A stretch of 38,391 nucleotides of DNA from positions 1-38,391 of the forward strand of contig CALKVB010000014.1 in assembly GCA_937996605.1 (NCBI GenBank). Direction: 5' to 3'. The notes below the pieces were generated by a model. That model did not search any database, was not told the origin of the DNA, and was given only the letters and a program-made list of their open reading frames with translations. The DNA is from an uncultured Oxalobacteraceae bacterium (GTDB lineage: Bacteria; Pseudomonadota; Gammaproteobacteria; Burkholderiales; Burkholderiaceae_D). The translations under genes were made by a program, and so were the position numbers. Positions 26,239 to 33,905 of the stretch are shown in pieces (within the stretch, counting starts at the first letter, position 1; each line of letters starts with the position of its first letter).

Positions 26239-26961
26239 TTAGCGAAAAACCCGCTTCACTAGCTGATCGGGTGGAGTTAGTTTACAACTTCTTGCGCCTT
26301 GAGAGCTACCCCATCCATGAAGAATCCGGTTTTCCTGCGACATCATTCCACCCATTAATAATTGAAAGGAACGCTGCTCGGCTAATACTCTTCCGTTTTT
26401 TCGATCCTTCACATAGAAAACAAACTTTCTAATCTCGTACTCGTCTAGGTCGCCATAAGCTTGTCCAATGTAATACCGAATGTGTTCATCGAATTTTACT
26501 ATCGTATTGAGGTCACATAGATTGCGGAATGCAGCCTCACTCTGCTCGGTGTTTTTTACACTCAGATAATGTGCAATGCGGCAGGCTTCAGGAATAGCCG
26601 GATTTGTCCCAGTCGAATCGCGTTGGAAGATCACTTCACGCAGTGGGTCATAGCCAGCGAACAAATCTTTAAGTAAATAGGCAGGTGAATATTCGAGATC
26701 TAAAACAGAAAGTTTTGCCGAACCCATAGGCTCATTCGTGCGCCTAAATTCATCACTTACATCCCAACCGGAGAGCTTGGATACGAGAGAGCTACCGCTC
26801 AAGAGTGCGCTACCGTCAGCCGCGTCTTGGGTAATCTGTTCCGAGGCCTGCTCTTTGCACAGCTGCTCGAGCTTTGCGATTTTCTCTGTATCAGTGAAAA
26901 TAGTTCGCTGACATCCAGATATAAGTACCATGCAACAAGTAACAAAAAACAATCTCTTCAT
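26239..26961 (-). CDS. Hypothetical lipoprotein
   Basis: 240 residues with a type II signal peptide: MKRLFF, a hydrophobic stretch and lipobox LISGC, giving a lipid-anchored mature protein from Cys17. Four or more further Cys (CKEQ, CRIAH, NLCDL, SCKLT) could form disulphides in the periplasm. No recognised domain. It stands between the CrtO-like gene (80 bp downstream) and a DUF7000-like gene (about 100 bp upstream), all on the same strand. I found no clear attC at either junction. Confidence 0.7.
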   Translation of the reverse strand: MKRLFFVTCCMVLISGCQRTIFTDTEKIAKLEQLCKEQASEQITQDAADGSALLSGSSLVSKLSGWDVSDEFRRTNEPMGSAKLSVLDLEYSPAYLLKDLFAGYDPLREVIFQRDSTGTNPAIPEACRIAHYLSVKNTEQSEAAFRNLCDLNTIVKFDEHIRYYIGQAYGDLDEYEIRKFVFYVKDRKNGRVLAEQRSFQLLMGGMMSQENRILHGWGSSQGARSCKLTPPDQLVKRVFR

Positions 26962-27060
26962 ATCGGGTATGTACTCAAAACTTTGCTAAAGTGTCGCCGC
27001 AGCGGAATGTGGGTCGCAATACGGAATTGGATATAAATTCGAGTCATTTTTCGGGCGTCA

Positions 27061-27552
27061 TTACTCGTACGCCTTCAGAAGCTCAACTATATCTTTTGAT
27101 AGAGCTCGAAATGCACCGTGGACAGTTGTAGAAAGCTTTTCAAGATCATCAAAGTCAGGGGTGGCAAGCAAGACTACTTCAAAAATTGACCATTCCGGCA
27201 TTTTATTTTCGTCCACCCACTTCGTGCCCTGCAATTTTTCCCAGAATGCAGTCTGAACATCCTTGGTTTGTCCGAGTAGCCAAAGCTCGAAACGAGCGTG
27301 ATGATGACTAAACACCAGCGCTAACTTCAGTTTATGCTTCTTGAGGTAATCATTCTGTAGATAAAAATAAGTGAAATCGATATAGCCATGTAGCAGGTTT
27401 GCGACTGAGTACTCACTGATATACGTCTTTGAAAAATCAGTTCTAAGATGTTGAACAATGCCGACCAAACTTTGATAAGTTTTCTGTATCTCGCCGCTTG
27501 CAAATGCTTCTTTATAAGCTGGTATACGCGTATTTAAGCTCTTATCCGACAC
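27061..27552 (-). CDS. DUF7000-like protein
   Basis: 163 residues starting at GTG (27552). The sequence NTRIPAYKEAFASGEIQKTY, a GYIDFTYFYLQ segment, then KLALVFSHHHARFELWLLG matches the pattern I associate with the DUF7000 family (GYMDMTYF and RFExWLA motifs). The function of that family is not known. It is cytoplasmic, with no signal peptide. The GTG overlaps a GTTAGTG that could be a degenerate cassette boundary box. Confidence 0.65.
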   Translation of the reverse strand: MSDKSLNTRIPAYKEAFASGEIQKTYQSLVGIVQHLRTDFSKTYISEYSVANLLHGYIDFTYFYLQNDYLKKHKLKLALVFSHHHARFELWLLGQTKDVQTAFWEKLQGTKWVDENKMPEWSIFEVVLLATPDFDDLEKLSTTVHGAFRALSKDIVELLKAYE

Positions 27553-27630
27553 TAACTGTCTCCACTATTTTCATCTCGTATACTTCGGCACTGATTGAGA
27601 ACATACAAAACTGAAGATATCCAAGATTTC

Positions 27631-28029
27631 TTATTCAATTCCATGCTGCGCCAACCAAGCGTATGCCGATTCCATATCTGTGCTGCGTTCATAGGGAACC
27701 AGTTGCATTGCTCGTTGCGACAAGGTATCAACCAAACGCACGTGCAATTCTGAAGGTAGCAATCCCGTGAAAGCAACCATACCGTGCTGTACACCCGACT
27801 CGAAAAACTCCCACCATGCCTCGATCGCCTCGGGTGTGGCACCCGTCCATAAACGGGCATCGCTCAGTAGCCCCCATGGTCGTAGCCCACGTTCCAACCA
27901 CATGAGCTTAGACTGCGCAAGCAAATCACGTGCAGTGATATCGTTCCAGGTATCGATGTACTCGACCACAAAGACATCACCTTGCCAGCGCAACTTGAAC
28001 TCGCCATGAGGCTTAGGTATAAATCGCAT
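27631..28029 (-). CDS. Hypothetical protein, possibly SpoIIAA/STAS-like
   Basis: 132 residues. An N-terminal beta-rich part (FKLRWQGDVFVVEYIDTWND), then LLSDARLWTGATPEAIEAWWEFF and a C-terminal helix recall small SpoIIAA-like proteins, but I see no decisive motif. It is cytoplasmic and rich in Trp. The start codon lies seven bases from a perfect 8-bp hairpin (28036-28056) whose stem contains the GGAG ribosome-binding site, so translation could be controlled by RNA structure. Confidence 0.65.
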   Translation of the reverse strand: MRFIPKPHGEFKLRWQGDVFVVEYIDTWNDITARDLLAQSKLMWLERGLRPWGLLSDARLWTGATPEAIEAWWEFFESGVQHGMVAFTGLLPSELHVRLVDTLSQRAMQLVPYERSTDMESAYAWLAQHGIE

Positions 28030-28035
28030 GATTGG

Positions 28036-28056
28036 AGTCTCCAGTTAGTGGAGACT
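28036..28056 (-). promoter_or_regulatory. Hairpin covering the ribosome-binding site of the 27631-28029 gene
   Basis: AGTCTCCA-CTAAC-TGGAGACT on the minus strand is a perfect 8-bp stem. The GGAG nine bases before the ATG is in its 3' arm. It could act as a translational switch or as a protein operator. Confidence 0.45.
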
Positions 28057-28127
28057 ATCATAGCTAAATCACTAGGACTCGGCAATCCTGCTGATCCACA
28101 GCAAGAACGACGATGGTGAAAACTAAC

Positions 28128-28889
28128 TCACTGCAGATCTTCGGTTTCGAAATACACAAGCACACCTGGGCTGCGATGCTGATCTTTTGCATTCAACAGC
28201 GGCTTTTGCAAACGTGATACTTCAGGAAATGAAAGGCTGGTATCTGGCAAACGAACGATCTTTGGTAGGTTTGATTTGGCGAATTCACTCAATTTGAAGA
28301 TCACATCAAAGTCAGGGCGGCGGTCGATTTCTTTGATGAGAAACCGCTCTTTTCCGTGCCCAATAAGCTGATAGCGCCCCTCAGTGTCTGCTAGCGTTTC
28401 GCTCTTTAGGTGTCTGAACATCAAGACCTTATCGACGACTACCGTCTGTCCTGCATAACGTTCTGTGCCGCCGCGTTCAAAGTGGCCTTCAGCGAAACGC
28501 GCGGTGAATTGTGTGATCGGTTTTGGATTGTTTGGCGAGAATCTTTGTAAATCGAAGTCTTCAGGATCAAGCGACCAATACTGGGGGCGTTTTGCCAAGG
28601 CTTGCGCTAATTTCTTTTGTACGGCGGCGTCAGCCAAATGAAATTGAATGACTATCTGAGAATCATGCGGTGCGTGGAACATGGGCATGTGAGATGCATA
28701 CAAAGCAGACTCACCACCAAACACTACCATGCCATGTTTTCCCCAGCTTGCGTTCTGCGCTGGCGAAGGCCGAGAGACTTGCGCCTCGCTGGTGCTGGAG
28801 AAAACAAAAAACAGCGCTAAGCAAATCAATCCAAAGGACGCCCAAGCGCCCGCAATTGCAGCAGATTTTGTTGTAGCTTCTATTGTCAT
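28128..28889 (-). CDS. Hypothetical exported protein
   Basis: 253 residues. A hydrophobic segment (about 14-35) ending in SEA/Q looks like a signal peptide or anchor, so most of the protein is periplasmic. The early motif HGMVVFGGESALYASHMPMF is one I associate with a conserved proteobacterial hypothetical family; function unknown. The start codon is only 14 bp from the GTTAGGC box of the complete attC-like site at 28897-29021, which makes it a well-supported cassette gene. Confidence 0.7.
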   Translation of the reverse strand: MTIEATTKSAAIAGAWASFGLICLALFFVFSSTSEAQVSRPSPAQNASWGKHGMVVFGGESALYASHMPMFHAPHDSQIVIQFHLADAAVQKKLAQALAKRPQYWSLDPEDFDLQRFSPNNPKPITQFTARFAEGHFERGGTERYAGQTVVVDKVLMFRHLKSETLADTEGRYQLIGHGKERFLIKEIDRRPDFDVIFKLSEFAKSNLPKIVRLPDTSLSFPEVSRLQKPLLNAKDQHRSPGVLVYFETEDLQ

Positions 28890-28896
28890 CAGAAAA

Positions 28897-29021
28897 GCCT
28901 AACGTTGAGCTGACTGGAACTGCGCGCAACATACAGAAACCAGAGAGCAAGTGATCAAAATAGATACCAAATGTCGAAATGCCTACATATGCAGTTTCCG
29001 CGTCGAGAGTCGAGTTAGAGC
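28897..29021 (-). other. attC-like recombination site
   Basis: 125 bp. Left end GCCTAAC (28897-28903) pairs with GTTAG of 29014-29021. The inner arms CTGAC (28910-28914) and GTC-G-AG (29002-29007) pair with one extrahelical G. GGAACTGC (28916-28923) pairs with GCAGTTTCC (28991-28999) with one bulge. Unpaired central spacers of 6 nt separate the boxes. Length and layout fit attC. It follows the gene at 29053-29307 and precedes the next by 14 bp. Confidence 0.6.
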
Positions 29022-29052
29022 CGTGAATCTCAACCATTTCTTTACTTTTTCT

Positions 29053-29307
29053 TTAACTCCGACACGCAAGGTAGTTTGAGATTTTTTTTAGAAAACCTCT
29101 GTACGCTTGATCAGGCATAGAAATGTGCCACTGCTGGCCACACTCACCGCAAACAAAATTTGTTTCCCATTCATCTGTTTTTACTACATCCGCTTTGCCG
29201 CTTGCAATTAGTTGCTGAATGCGAGACCGCTCACACACAAAATCATTTTCGGTCGTGAAGCCACCGGTTTCATGACGGCCTCCCGGGTTGCAGGATTCAC
29301 AGGACAT
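29053..29307 (-). CDS. Small Cys-rich (zinc-ribbon-like) protein
   Basis: 84 residues from ATG at 29307. A longer ORF starting at 29346 would begin inside the attC-like site and is rejected. It starts MSCESCNPGG, a CxxC pair, and has FVCGECGQQWH (second CxxC) near residue 52, so one zinc site is likely; two extra Cys are at CERS and ACRS. Function unknown. The ATG lies about 11 bp from the predicted cassette boundary at 29318/29319 and the gene is followed by a complete attC-like site, so it is the clearest cassette of the series. Confidence 0.7.
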   Translation of the reverse strand: MSCESCNPGGRHETGGFTTENDFVCERSRIQQLIASGKADVVKTDEWETNFVCGECGQQWHISMPDQAYRGFLKKISNYLACRS

Positions 29308-29311
29308 ATGA

Positions 29312-29402
29312 GCTCTAACGCTAAATTGAGGTGAACAGCGAGACACGGCAAATTTTCAAACAAAACAATACCACGGCTTCACCGTGGAACGTTACGTTAG
29401 CC
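29312..29402 (-). other. attC-like recombination site
   Basis: 91 bp. GCTCTAACG (29312-29320) pairs with CGTTAG (29395-29400). The inner arms GGTGAAC (29330-29336) and GCTTCACC (29376-29383) pair with a single extrahelical C. The right-hand box GTTAGCC departs from GTTRRRY at one position. The tail of the upstream broken gene runs through it. Confidence 0.5.
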
Positions 29403-29712
29403 TCAATGATCTGTTCTTGAACTTCGCCTTTTTGAATTTTGATATAGCCTGAAAACTCCACCTTCGGGAGTTCATCGATTGGCCCCTTCAATTTAATTCT
29501 TTTGCCCTTAGAGTTTTTAATCTCAAGCAAACGCTCATCAGGTTGGAAATACATCGGTCGATGTGACCGATTCACTGCTAGAATTTTTATGCATACATGG
29601 TCACCGCATGCAAGGATTCCACCGATGTGTCATAGCAAATCTCTTGTGCCTGTGCATTGAACGATAGAGCAATGACTACCGAAAGAACCAATTTAAGGAC
29701 ATTCAAATTCAT
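29321..29712 (-). pseudogene. Small secreted-protein gene, apparently frameshifted
   Basis: The 5' frame from ATG at 29712 gives a clear signal peptide (VLKLVLSVVIALSFNAQAQ) and EICYDTS, but stops after 41 residues at 29587. A second frame, open from about 29630, continues with a plausible mature domain (GGILACGDHVCIKILAVNR, then RLLEIKNSKGKRIKLKG and VEFSGYIKIQKGE) down to the stop at 29321. Each frame alone lacks half of a normal gene: one has a signal peptide and no body, the other a body and no start. A one-base change near 29620-29640 would join them. A sequencing error is possible. The last 27 residues lie within the attC-like site. Confidence 0.5.
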
Positions 29713-29853
29713 TCCTTTTTCCACATCATCGATATTTCGAAATAGGGGCCTAAATTCCAAAATTAATAAAAACGCGAACTCCTCGCTCCTCTCACAAATG
29801 CATTCCTCTGCTTTTTGCAATTGCTTTTCTCGGGATCTATTTTTACCCTCTGC

Positions 29854-30375
29854 TTAGCGTGATGCATTAAGGTTGAGCGCTTCAATCTGAGCCTTAAGTT
29901 CGGTGATATTAGTCCATGAGAGAATAGGGGAATTTTGGCGCTCGTCTGGTGGATTGCTAGGAAGTGAATCTGACCAACCACCGCAACCAACCAAGGGCAG
30001 GAGAGGTCGCTTGTGAAGCCATGCAAGGCACACCTCTGAAATTGTGCCTGCACGGCCTCCGATCACAATACAAGCATCTCCCGATAAAGCCATAAGCAAG
30101 TTTCTAGCGTCTCCCATTCCACAGGGCACGACCACGGTCGCTGGCCAGTCGACTGCAGGCATTTCGGATGGCGGGATGATGCTAAGCACCTGACCACCTG
30201 CAGCGATCGCACGTTCGGCGGCGACGCGAGTAGCGGGGCTGCCACAGCCACTGACTACAGTGATTCCAAGTTGCGCGCACAGCTCACCCGCTTCAGCGGC
30301 GCGCTGGTAAGCAAGTGAACCTGGTTCGGCGCTGCCGAGGATGGAAATTTGAGGATGGCGATAAGAAGTGGACAT
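29854..30375 (-). CDS. LOG/SLOG-like protein (TIGR00725-type)
   Basis: 173 residues with a Rossmann-like fold: ISILGSAEPG at the N terminus, VVSGCGSPATRVAAERAI, and the signature GGRAGTISEVCLAW (about residues 112-125), the counterpart of the PGGxGTxxE motif of LOG proteins. LOG enzymes release cytokinin-type bases from nucleotides, and related SLOG proteins sense nucleotide ligands. This shorter TIGR00725-like branch has no established function. Cytoplasmic. It is on the same strand as its neighbours, with about 140 bp to the broken gene downstream and no clear attC there. Confidence 0.75.
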   Translation of the reverse strand: MSTSYRHPQISILGSAEPGSLAYQRAAEAGELCAQLGITVVSGCGSPATRVAAERAIAAGGQVLSIIPPSEMPAVDWPATVVVPCGMGDARNLLMALSGDACIVIGGRAGTISEVCLAWLHKRPLLPLVGCGGWSDSLPSNPPDERQNSPILSWTNITELKAQIEALNLNASR

Positions 30376-30605
30376 AGCTTAGTTTATACAATTCACAAAT
30401 TTTAATGACCCAAGAAACTATGGGCAAAGCTAATCATCAAAGATCGAAGATCTAAGCTCGCCTTTTTTGGTTTCCATTTACAGATATTTTTGAGTAGAGC
30501 AGATACGACAATTTGGGACTTAACGTTCGCTTGCCCCCATTTACAAGCCTATGCAAAAGAAATGGGATGAAGCATACACCGATCCAACCGGACTTGAACG
30601 ACATG

Positions 30606-31037
30606 CTATCGGGCATCTGCATAGATCGTAGGGAAATAGCGTTCCATGAGCGACTTCGGATACAACGGCGCGGCAAACCCGTACTGGGCGTAGAGCCCAT
30701 GTGCGTCACCGGTGGCAAGCGAGAATCTGCGCAATCCCTGAAGTTGATGGTGGCCGAAAACGGCATCCATCATCAACTTACTCAACCCTCTGCCGCGATA
30801 TTCAGGCAGCACAAAGACATCAACAAGATTAGCAAAGGTGCTGAAGTCAGAAATAACGCGGGCGAACGCGACTTGGTCGCTACCGATGAAACCGCCAAAA
30901 CATAGCGAGTTATCGATAGACTTCTGAACAAGCTCAAGCGGAATGTCCCTGGCCCAACTGGTATGTCTCGAGAGAAAGTTATGAATCAGGGGCACATTCA
31001 ACTCTGCTGTCTCTGTAGAAATTCGTAGCTCTGTCAT
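30606..31037 (-). CDS. GNAT-family N-acetyltransferase
   Basis: 143 residues from ATG at 31037; an upstream start at 31133 adds 32 residues unlike the family. Motif A for acetyl-CoA binding is VDVFVLPEYRGRGLSKLMM (about 75-93), followed by LRRFSLATGDAHGLYAQYGF, the usual C-terminal GNAT helix-strand with YxxxGF. The early part (SRHTSWARDIPLELVQKSI) resembles small GNAT enzymes of the YjaB/acetyltransferase-1 type. The substrate is unknown. Its stop codon lies in a weak attC-like stretch (30518-30611). Confidence 0.85.
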   Translation of the reverse strand: MTELRISTETAELNVPLIHNFLSRHTSWARDIPLELVQKSIDNSLCFGGFIGSDQVAFARVISDFSTFANLVDVFVLPEYRGRGLSKLMMDAVFGHHQLQGLRRFSLATGDAHGLYAQYGFAAPLYPKSLMERYFPTIYADAR

Positions 31038-31304
31038 AGCAACCAAATAGATGTCGATTTTCGCGGTAACGAAAAATGAAATAGAAATCGGCAAGCAACG
31101 CGGTGAAAACCAACACGAAGAGTGCAACAACAAATGCCGGTTTTATCGAATAGTATGCGAACTTGCTATCTCACTATCAGCGCCGGGCGAACAGATTCTA
31201 CTCAAATTTCGACGCAGGTCAACAGCAAAGATGCCACAGTAGAAATCAGATGTATCGTCGCCCTTAGGCAAATGTGAATAGCACTCAACACTGAAACGAC
31301 GCGC

Positions 31305-31847
31305 TTAGGCTGCTAGTTTCTCCACAATGTCTTCTAATATTTTCTCGCCATACGGCCACACACCAAATCCACTAGCAGAATTAATGTGACCCGAGTCACC
31401 AACGTTAATGAACTCTGCGCCCCACTGCTGTGCACAATTGCGAGAAAACGCAATGTCGGCATACGGATCACTTTCGCTGGCGATCACAATACTATGAAAG
31501 TCGAGCTTAGCTAAGGGAACATCCGCAAAACCCAATGCTTCTTTGGGAAATGCTTCTGCTTTTGGATCTGGGGGAGCGACCAAAAGTGCGCCTGCAATTT
31601 TCAAGGTAGTAGATGCCGCCCAGTGTGCTACGAGAAGACAAGACAGACTATGAGCGATCAAAACTATGTTTTCGCCTAATTCGCTCACACGAAGTTCGAG
31701 TTTCTCCTTCCATTCCGAGCAAACTGGCTTGTACCAATTATCTTGATCAATTCTCTGAAAATCAGAACTCAGGCTCTCCCAATGGCTCTGCCAGTGATTT
31801 TCATCCGAGTTTCCGATTCCAGGCAATATGAGAAATTTCAATGTCAT
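31305..31847 (-). CDS. RBBP9/YdeN-family serine hydrolase
   Basis: 180 residues, the usual size of this compact alpha/beta-hydrolase family. The N terminus FLILPGIGNSDENHWQSHWE is diagnostic. The nucleophile is the Ser of AHSLSC (about 66), the acid the Asp of SESDPYAD (about 125), and the base the His of GDSGHINSASGFG (about 152). Cytoplasmic; the substrate is unknown. GGAGAAG lies before the start codon. Just upstream (31872-31888) is a half attC-like motif, so this too looks like a cassette gene. Confidence 0.88.
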   Translation of the reverse strand: MTLKFLILPGIGNSDENHWQSHWESLSSDFQRIDQDNWYKPVCSEWKEKLELRVSELGENIVLIAHSLSCLLVAHWAASTTLKIAGALLVAPPDPKAEAFPKEALGFADVPLAKLDFHSIVIASESDPYADIAFSRNCAQQWGAEFINVGDSGHINSASGFGVWPYGEKILEDIVEKLAA

Positions 31848-32202
31848 GCGTATCTTCTCCGAATTATCAAAGCTTGACGTTGAGCAGCGACAAGTACTGT
31901 GCCGGTAGGCGCCAACTCACTCGAACAGCTTGGCCTGCTTGCTTTGGTTTCGAATTATAAATCTTGTATACATACAGGACAACGCTTCGCACTAAGAATA
32001 ACAAACAAGGCAGCAGCAACAGTCCTTGGTACACTAGCACCAGGCCTTAAAATTGATCGGCACTCGATAAGGCCGGAAAATTCGGTTTTTATTCTTGCTT
32101 CCAAGGTCATCGAGGCGAGCACAAGAAGCACAACACTCGCCCCCAAATTCCAATGCGTAGTAGCGAACTCGGGCGAGGGGCCCTAGAAATCCTCATTGCA
32201 CT
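31848..32202. other. 355-bp stretch with half attC motif
   Basis: Contains GCTTGACGTTGAGCAGC (31872-31888), close to the left end of the attC-like site at 28897. No matching right arm was found. Overlapping ORFs on both strands (95 residues plus, 63 residues minus with non-ATG start) are not convincing. It may be a decayed cassette. Confidence 0.4.
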
Positions 32203-32781
32203 TTAGGGCTGCAAAAAACTCTTAGTCCACAGACTATCGCTCAAGGTATACAGCGCGCGAAGATGCAAACGACTTTCCCTAAAACTTAGAAATTCGATCG
32301 AATGTGGAACAATAATGTACCCTCCCCAAGCATTGGGCTTAGGTATCTCTGCATGCAGATACTTATGCGAAATACTGTCTATTCTAGTTTGCAGCTCGGC
32401 TTCAAGCTCGAGTGTTTGGCTTTGCTGAAAAGCTGTGGTGGTGAGTTGTGCTTCTTTGCTGCGTGTCTTCCAATATTTAAGCGCTTGGTCTTGGTTGATG
32501 GGTGTCGCGCTGCCTTGTACTCTGATTTGGTAACCTACATGATCCCACCAGATTGTCATGGCGATTTTGGGATTGTGTTTAAGATGCTCACCTTTGGCCG
32601 AATCGAGATAGGTGCAAAAGATGAAGCCTGTTTCGTTGACTTCTTTTAAGTCGACGAAGCGCCCTGAAGGGAAGCCATGTTGGTCTATGGTGGAGATACA
32701 GACAGCGCTTTTTTGTTTGAGTGGGGAATCGGCTAGCGCGTTTTTCCACCACAAATTAAATTGCTCGAAGGGGTTTTTCAT
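32203..32781 (-). CDS. Pyridoxamine 5'-phosphate oxidase-like flavoprotein
   Basis: 192 residues from ATG at 32781, where the family's usual NPFEQFNLWWKNAL opening begins. FMN-binding split-barrel features follow: VCISTIDQHGFPSGRFVDLK, FIFCTYLDSAKGEHL, PKIAMTIWW and, at the end, RLHLRALY...LQP, the substrate-binding tail of PdxH. PdxH oxidises pyridoxamine or pyridoxine phosphate to pyridoxal phosphate. The match is partial (for example RLHLR where PdxH has RLHDR), so it may be a side-branch enzyme rather than the housekeeping PdxH. A strong AAGGAGG sits 57 bp upstream without a start codon at proper distance. Confidence 0.8.
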   Translation of the reverse strand: MKNPFEQFNLWWKNALADSPLKQKSAVCISTIDQHGFPSGRFVDLKEVNETGFIFCTYLDSAKGEHLKHNPKIAMTIWWDHVGYQIRVQGSATPINQDQALKYWKTRSKEAQLTTTAFQQSQTLELEAELQTRIDSISHKYLHAEIPKPNAWGGYIIVPHSIEFLSFRESRLHLRALYTLSDSLWTKSFLQP

Positions 32782-32902
32782 ATCTTGTTTTGTTGCGTGC
32801 AGGCATGTTGTGGTGGGGACGATTTGATTTCGATTTTCCTCCTTGCTATTTAGCAGCGATAAATGCAAGGTCTAACTTCTTAAATACATCGTCAAATATT
32901 TA

Positions 32903-33346
32903 TCAAACATTGATCGAAAAATATTTGGCTTCAAACTGCATGCCCTTTCTTTCATAAAAGCGATGTGCAGCTTCACGGGCCACGCCCGATACCAATCTCA
33001 TTTGCTGACAGTGATGCGCTTTGGCATAATCGAGCAACCAATCAAACAGTGTGCTGCCATAGGCTTTTGAACGGTCTGCTTCGGTTGTGATGAGATCTTC
33101 TATTTCAAGATATCGGCCGGAGTGCAACCATTCAGCGATGCGTATACCAGCAACTGCTTTGATCGATTTATGCGATTCATCGGAATTTCCGTATGAGTCT
33201 GCCAGATACACCAGTTTGAAATTATTCTCCGCTAGTCGCCTCACGGTGCTGACAAAATCTTTTCGCTTAAGATGCGGCCGTAGCTCTGACACAACCTCAA
33301 AGCAATTGATGATATCGGCGTCACTGTCTGCAATTTTGATTTCCAT
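32903..33346 (-). CDS. GNAT-family N-acetyltransferase
   Basis: 147 residues. It opens with MEIKIADSDADIINCFEVVSELRPHL, has YLEIEDLITTEADRSKAYGS as motif A (a degenerate R/QxxGxG/A: RSKAYGS), and ends with HCQQMRLVSGVAREAAHRFYERKGM, the typical GNAT C-terminal part with AHRFYxxxGM. The substrate is unknown. AGAGGG precedes the start. It is probably the first or one of the first genes of the cassette series; a GTCTAAC box follows it at 32871. Confidence 0.85.
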   Translation of the reverse strand: MEIKIADSDADIINCFEVVSELRPHLKRKDFVSTVRRLAENNFKLVYLADSYGNSDESHKSIKAVAGIRIAEWLHSGRYLEIEDLITTEADRSKAYGSTLFDWLLDYAKAHHCQQMRLVSGVAREAAHRFYERKGMQFEAKYFSINV

Positions 33347-33431
33347 GCGTACCCTCTTTTAACCGACGAGACGCTAGGGTTTAGCGAAATTCGTCCATGC
33401 GCCACATAATAGTACTTTCTTGCACTGAAAA

Positions 33432-33785
33432 TTAAATTCCTGCTTCTTTACGCAAACGTAAGAATGACACACTCAGATCACTAGATGCTTTTGCATATGC
33501 AGTACCAGAATTGAGCATGCTATCAGCAGCATCAAATTTCTGCGCGTTGACAGCCTTTGCCACCTTACTGACTTCTGCGTGAAAGACTTTATGTTTGTGC
33601 ACGCAATCGGCATGCGCGGCCAATTTGCCGTAACGTGCTCCACCTGGGCCGTATAACCATTCACCTAGTTCACAGCAATCGTCTCTCGATAATGTCACCA
33701 CATCGAGTTGTTCACGCTTGGCGATGGCAGTGCGGAGTTTTGTTTTCCATTGCGCATGGGTTTCAACAGCGTTATCGAGATTCAT
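33432..33785 (-). CDS. Stand-alone CZB (chemoreceptor zinc-binding) domain protein
   Basis: 117 residues from ATG at 33785, preceded by AAAGGAACC. The CZB pattern is visible: His early in AVETHAQWKTKLRTAI, then DDCCELGEWLYGPGG with the Cys-Glu-Leu-Gly-x-Trp-Leu signature, and HKHKVFHAEVSKVA with two more His. CZB domains bind zinc through three His and one Cys and usually sit on chemoreceptors or diguanylate cyclases; this one is free-standing. A chemoreceptor without CZB is encoded 1.1 kb away on the same strand, so a functional link is possible but unproven. Confidence 0.85.
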   Translation of the reverse strand: MNLDNAVETHAQWKTKLRTAIAKREQLDVVTLSRDDCCELGEWLYGPGGARYGKLAAHADCVHKHKVFHAEVSKVAKAVNAQKFDAADSMLNSGTAYAKASSDLSVSFLRLRKEAGI

Positions 33786-33905
33786 GACGGTTCCTTTTCG
33801 TTTACTCTTGCTTTGATCAATGAGAGGGTAAGACGCGGCAATCACATCACATGAAACGAGGCTTGAAATTTCTCAAGTCGATTCATGCGATGTGAGCGAT
33901 ATCGA

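Larger units (their letters stand above)
24258..33346 (-). mobile_element. Putative integron cassette cluster without integrase (CALIN-like)
   Basis: About sixteen small unrelated genes, all on the minus strand. Junctions carry attC-type palindromes: two reasonably complete sites (28897-29021, 29312-29402), one split site (25377-25663), a weak site near 30518-30611 (ACTTAACGTTCGC, then CTTGAACGACATG), and half sites at 31872-31888 (GCTTGACGTTGAGCAGC) and 32871-32877 (GTCTAAC). Start codons lie 8-14 bp inside the predicted cassette boundary at 28889 and 29307, as in real cassettes. Several other junctions (26.2, 27.0, 27.6, 28.1, 29.8, 31.2 kb) show no clear attC. No integrase gene is in the window. 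Outer limits are approximate. Confidence 0.5.

Noticed and set aside
27551..28050. CACTAACTG and its inverted copy flanking the 27631-28029 gene as another split attC
   Set aside because: A nine-base match over this distance is expected by chance about once in two such searches, and the inner arms need a 4-nt gap to align.
31899..32186. Plus-strand ORF of 95 codons and opposing minus-strand ORF of 63 codons
   Set aside because: Neither has a ribosome-binding site or a recognisable family; the minus one needs a TTG start. A decayed cassette is more likely.
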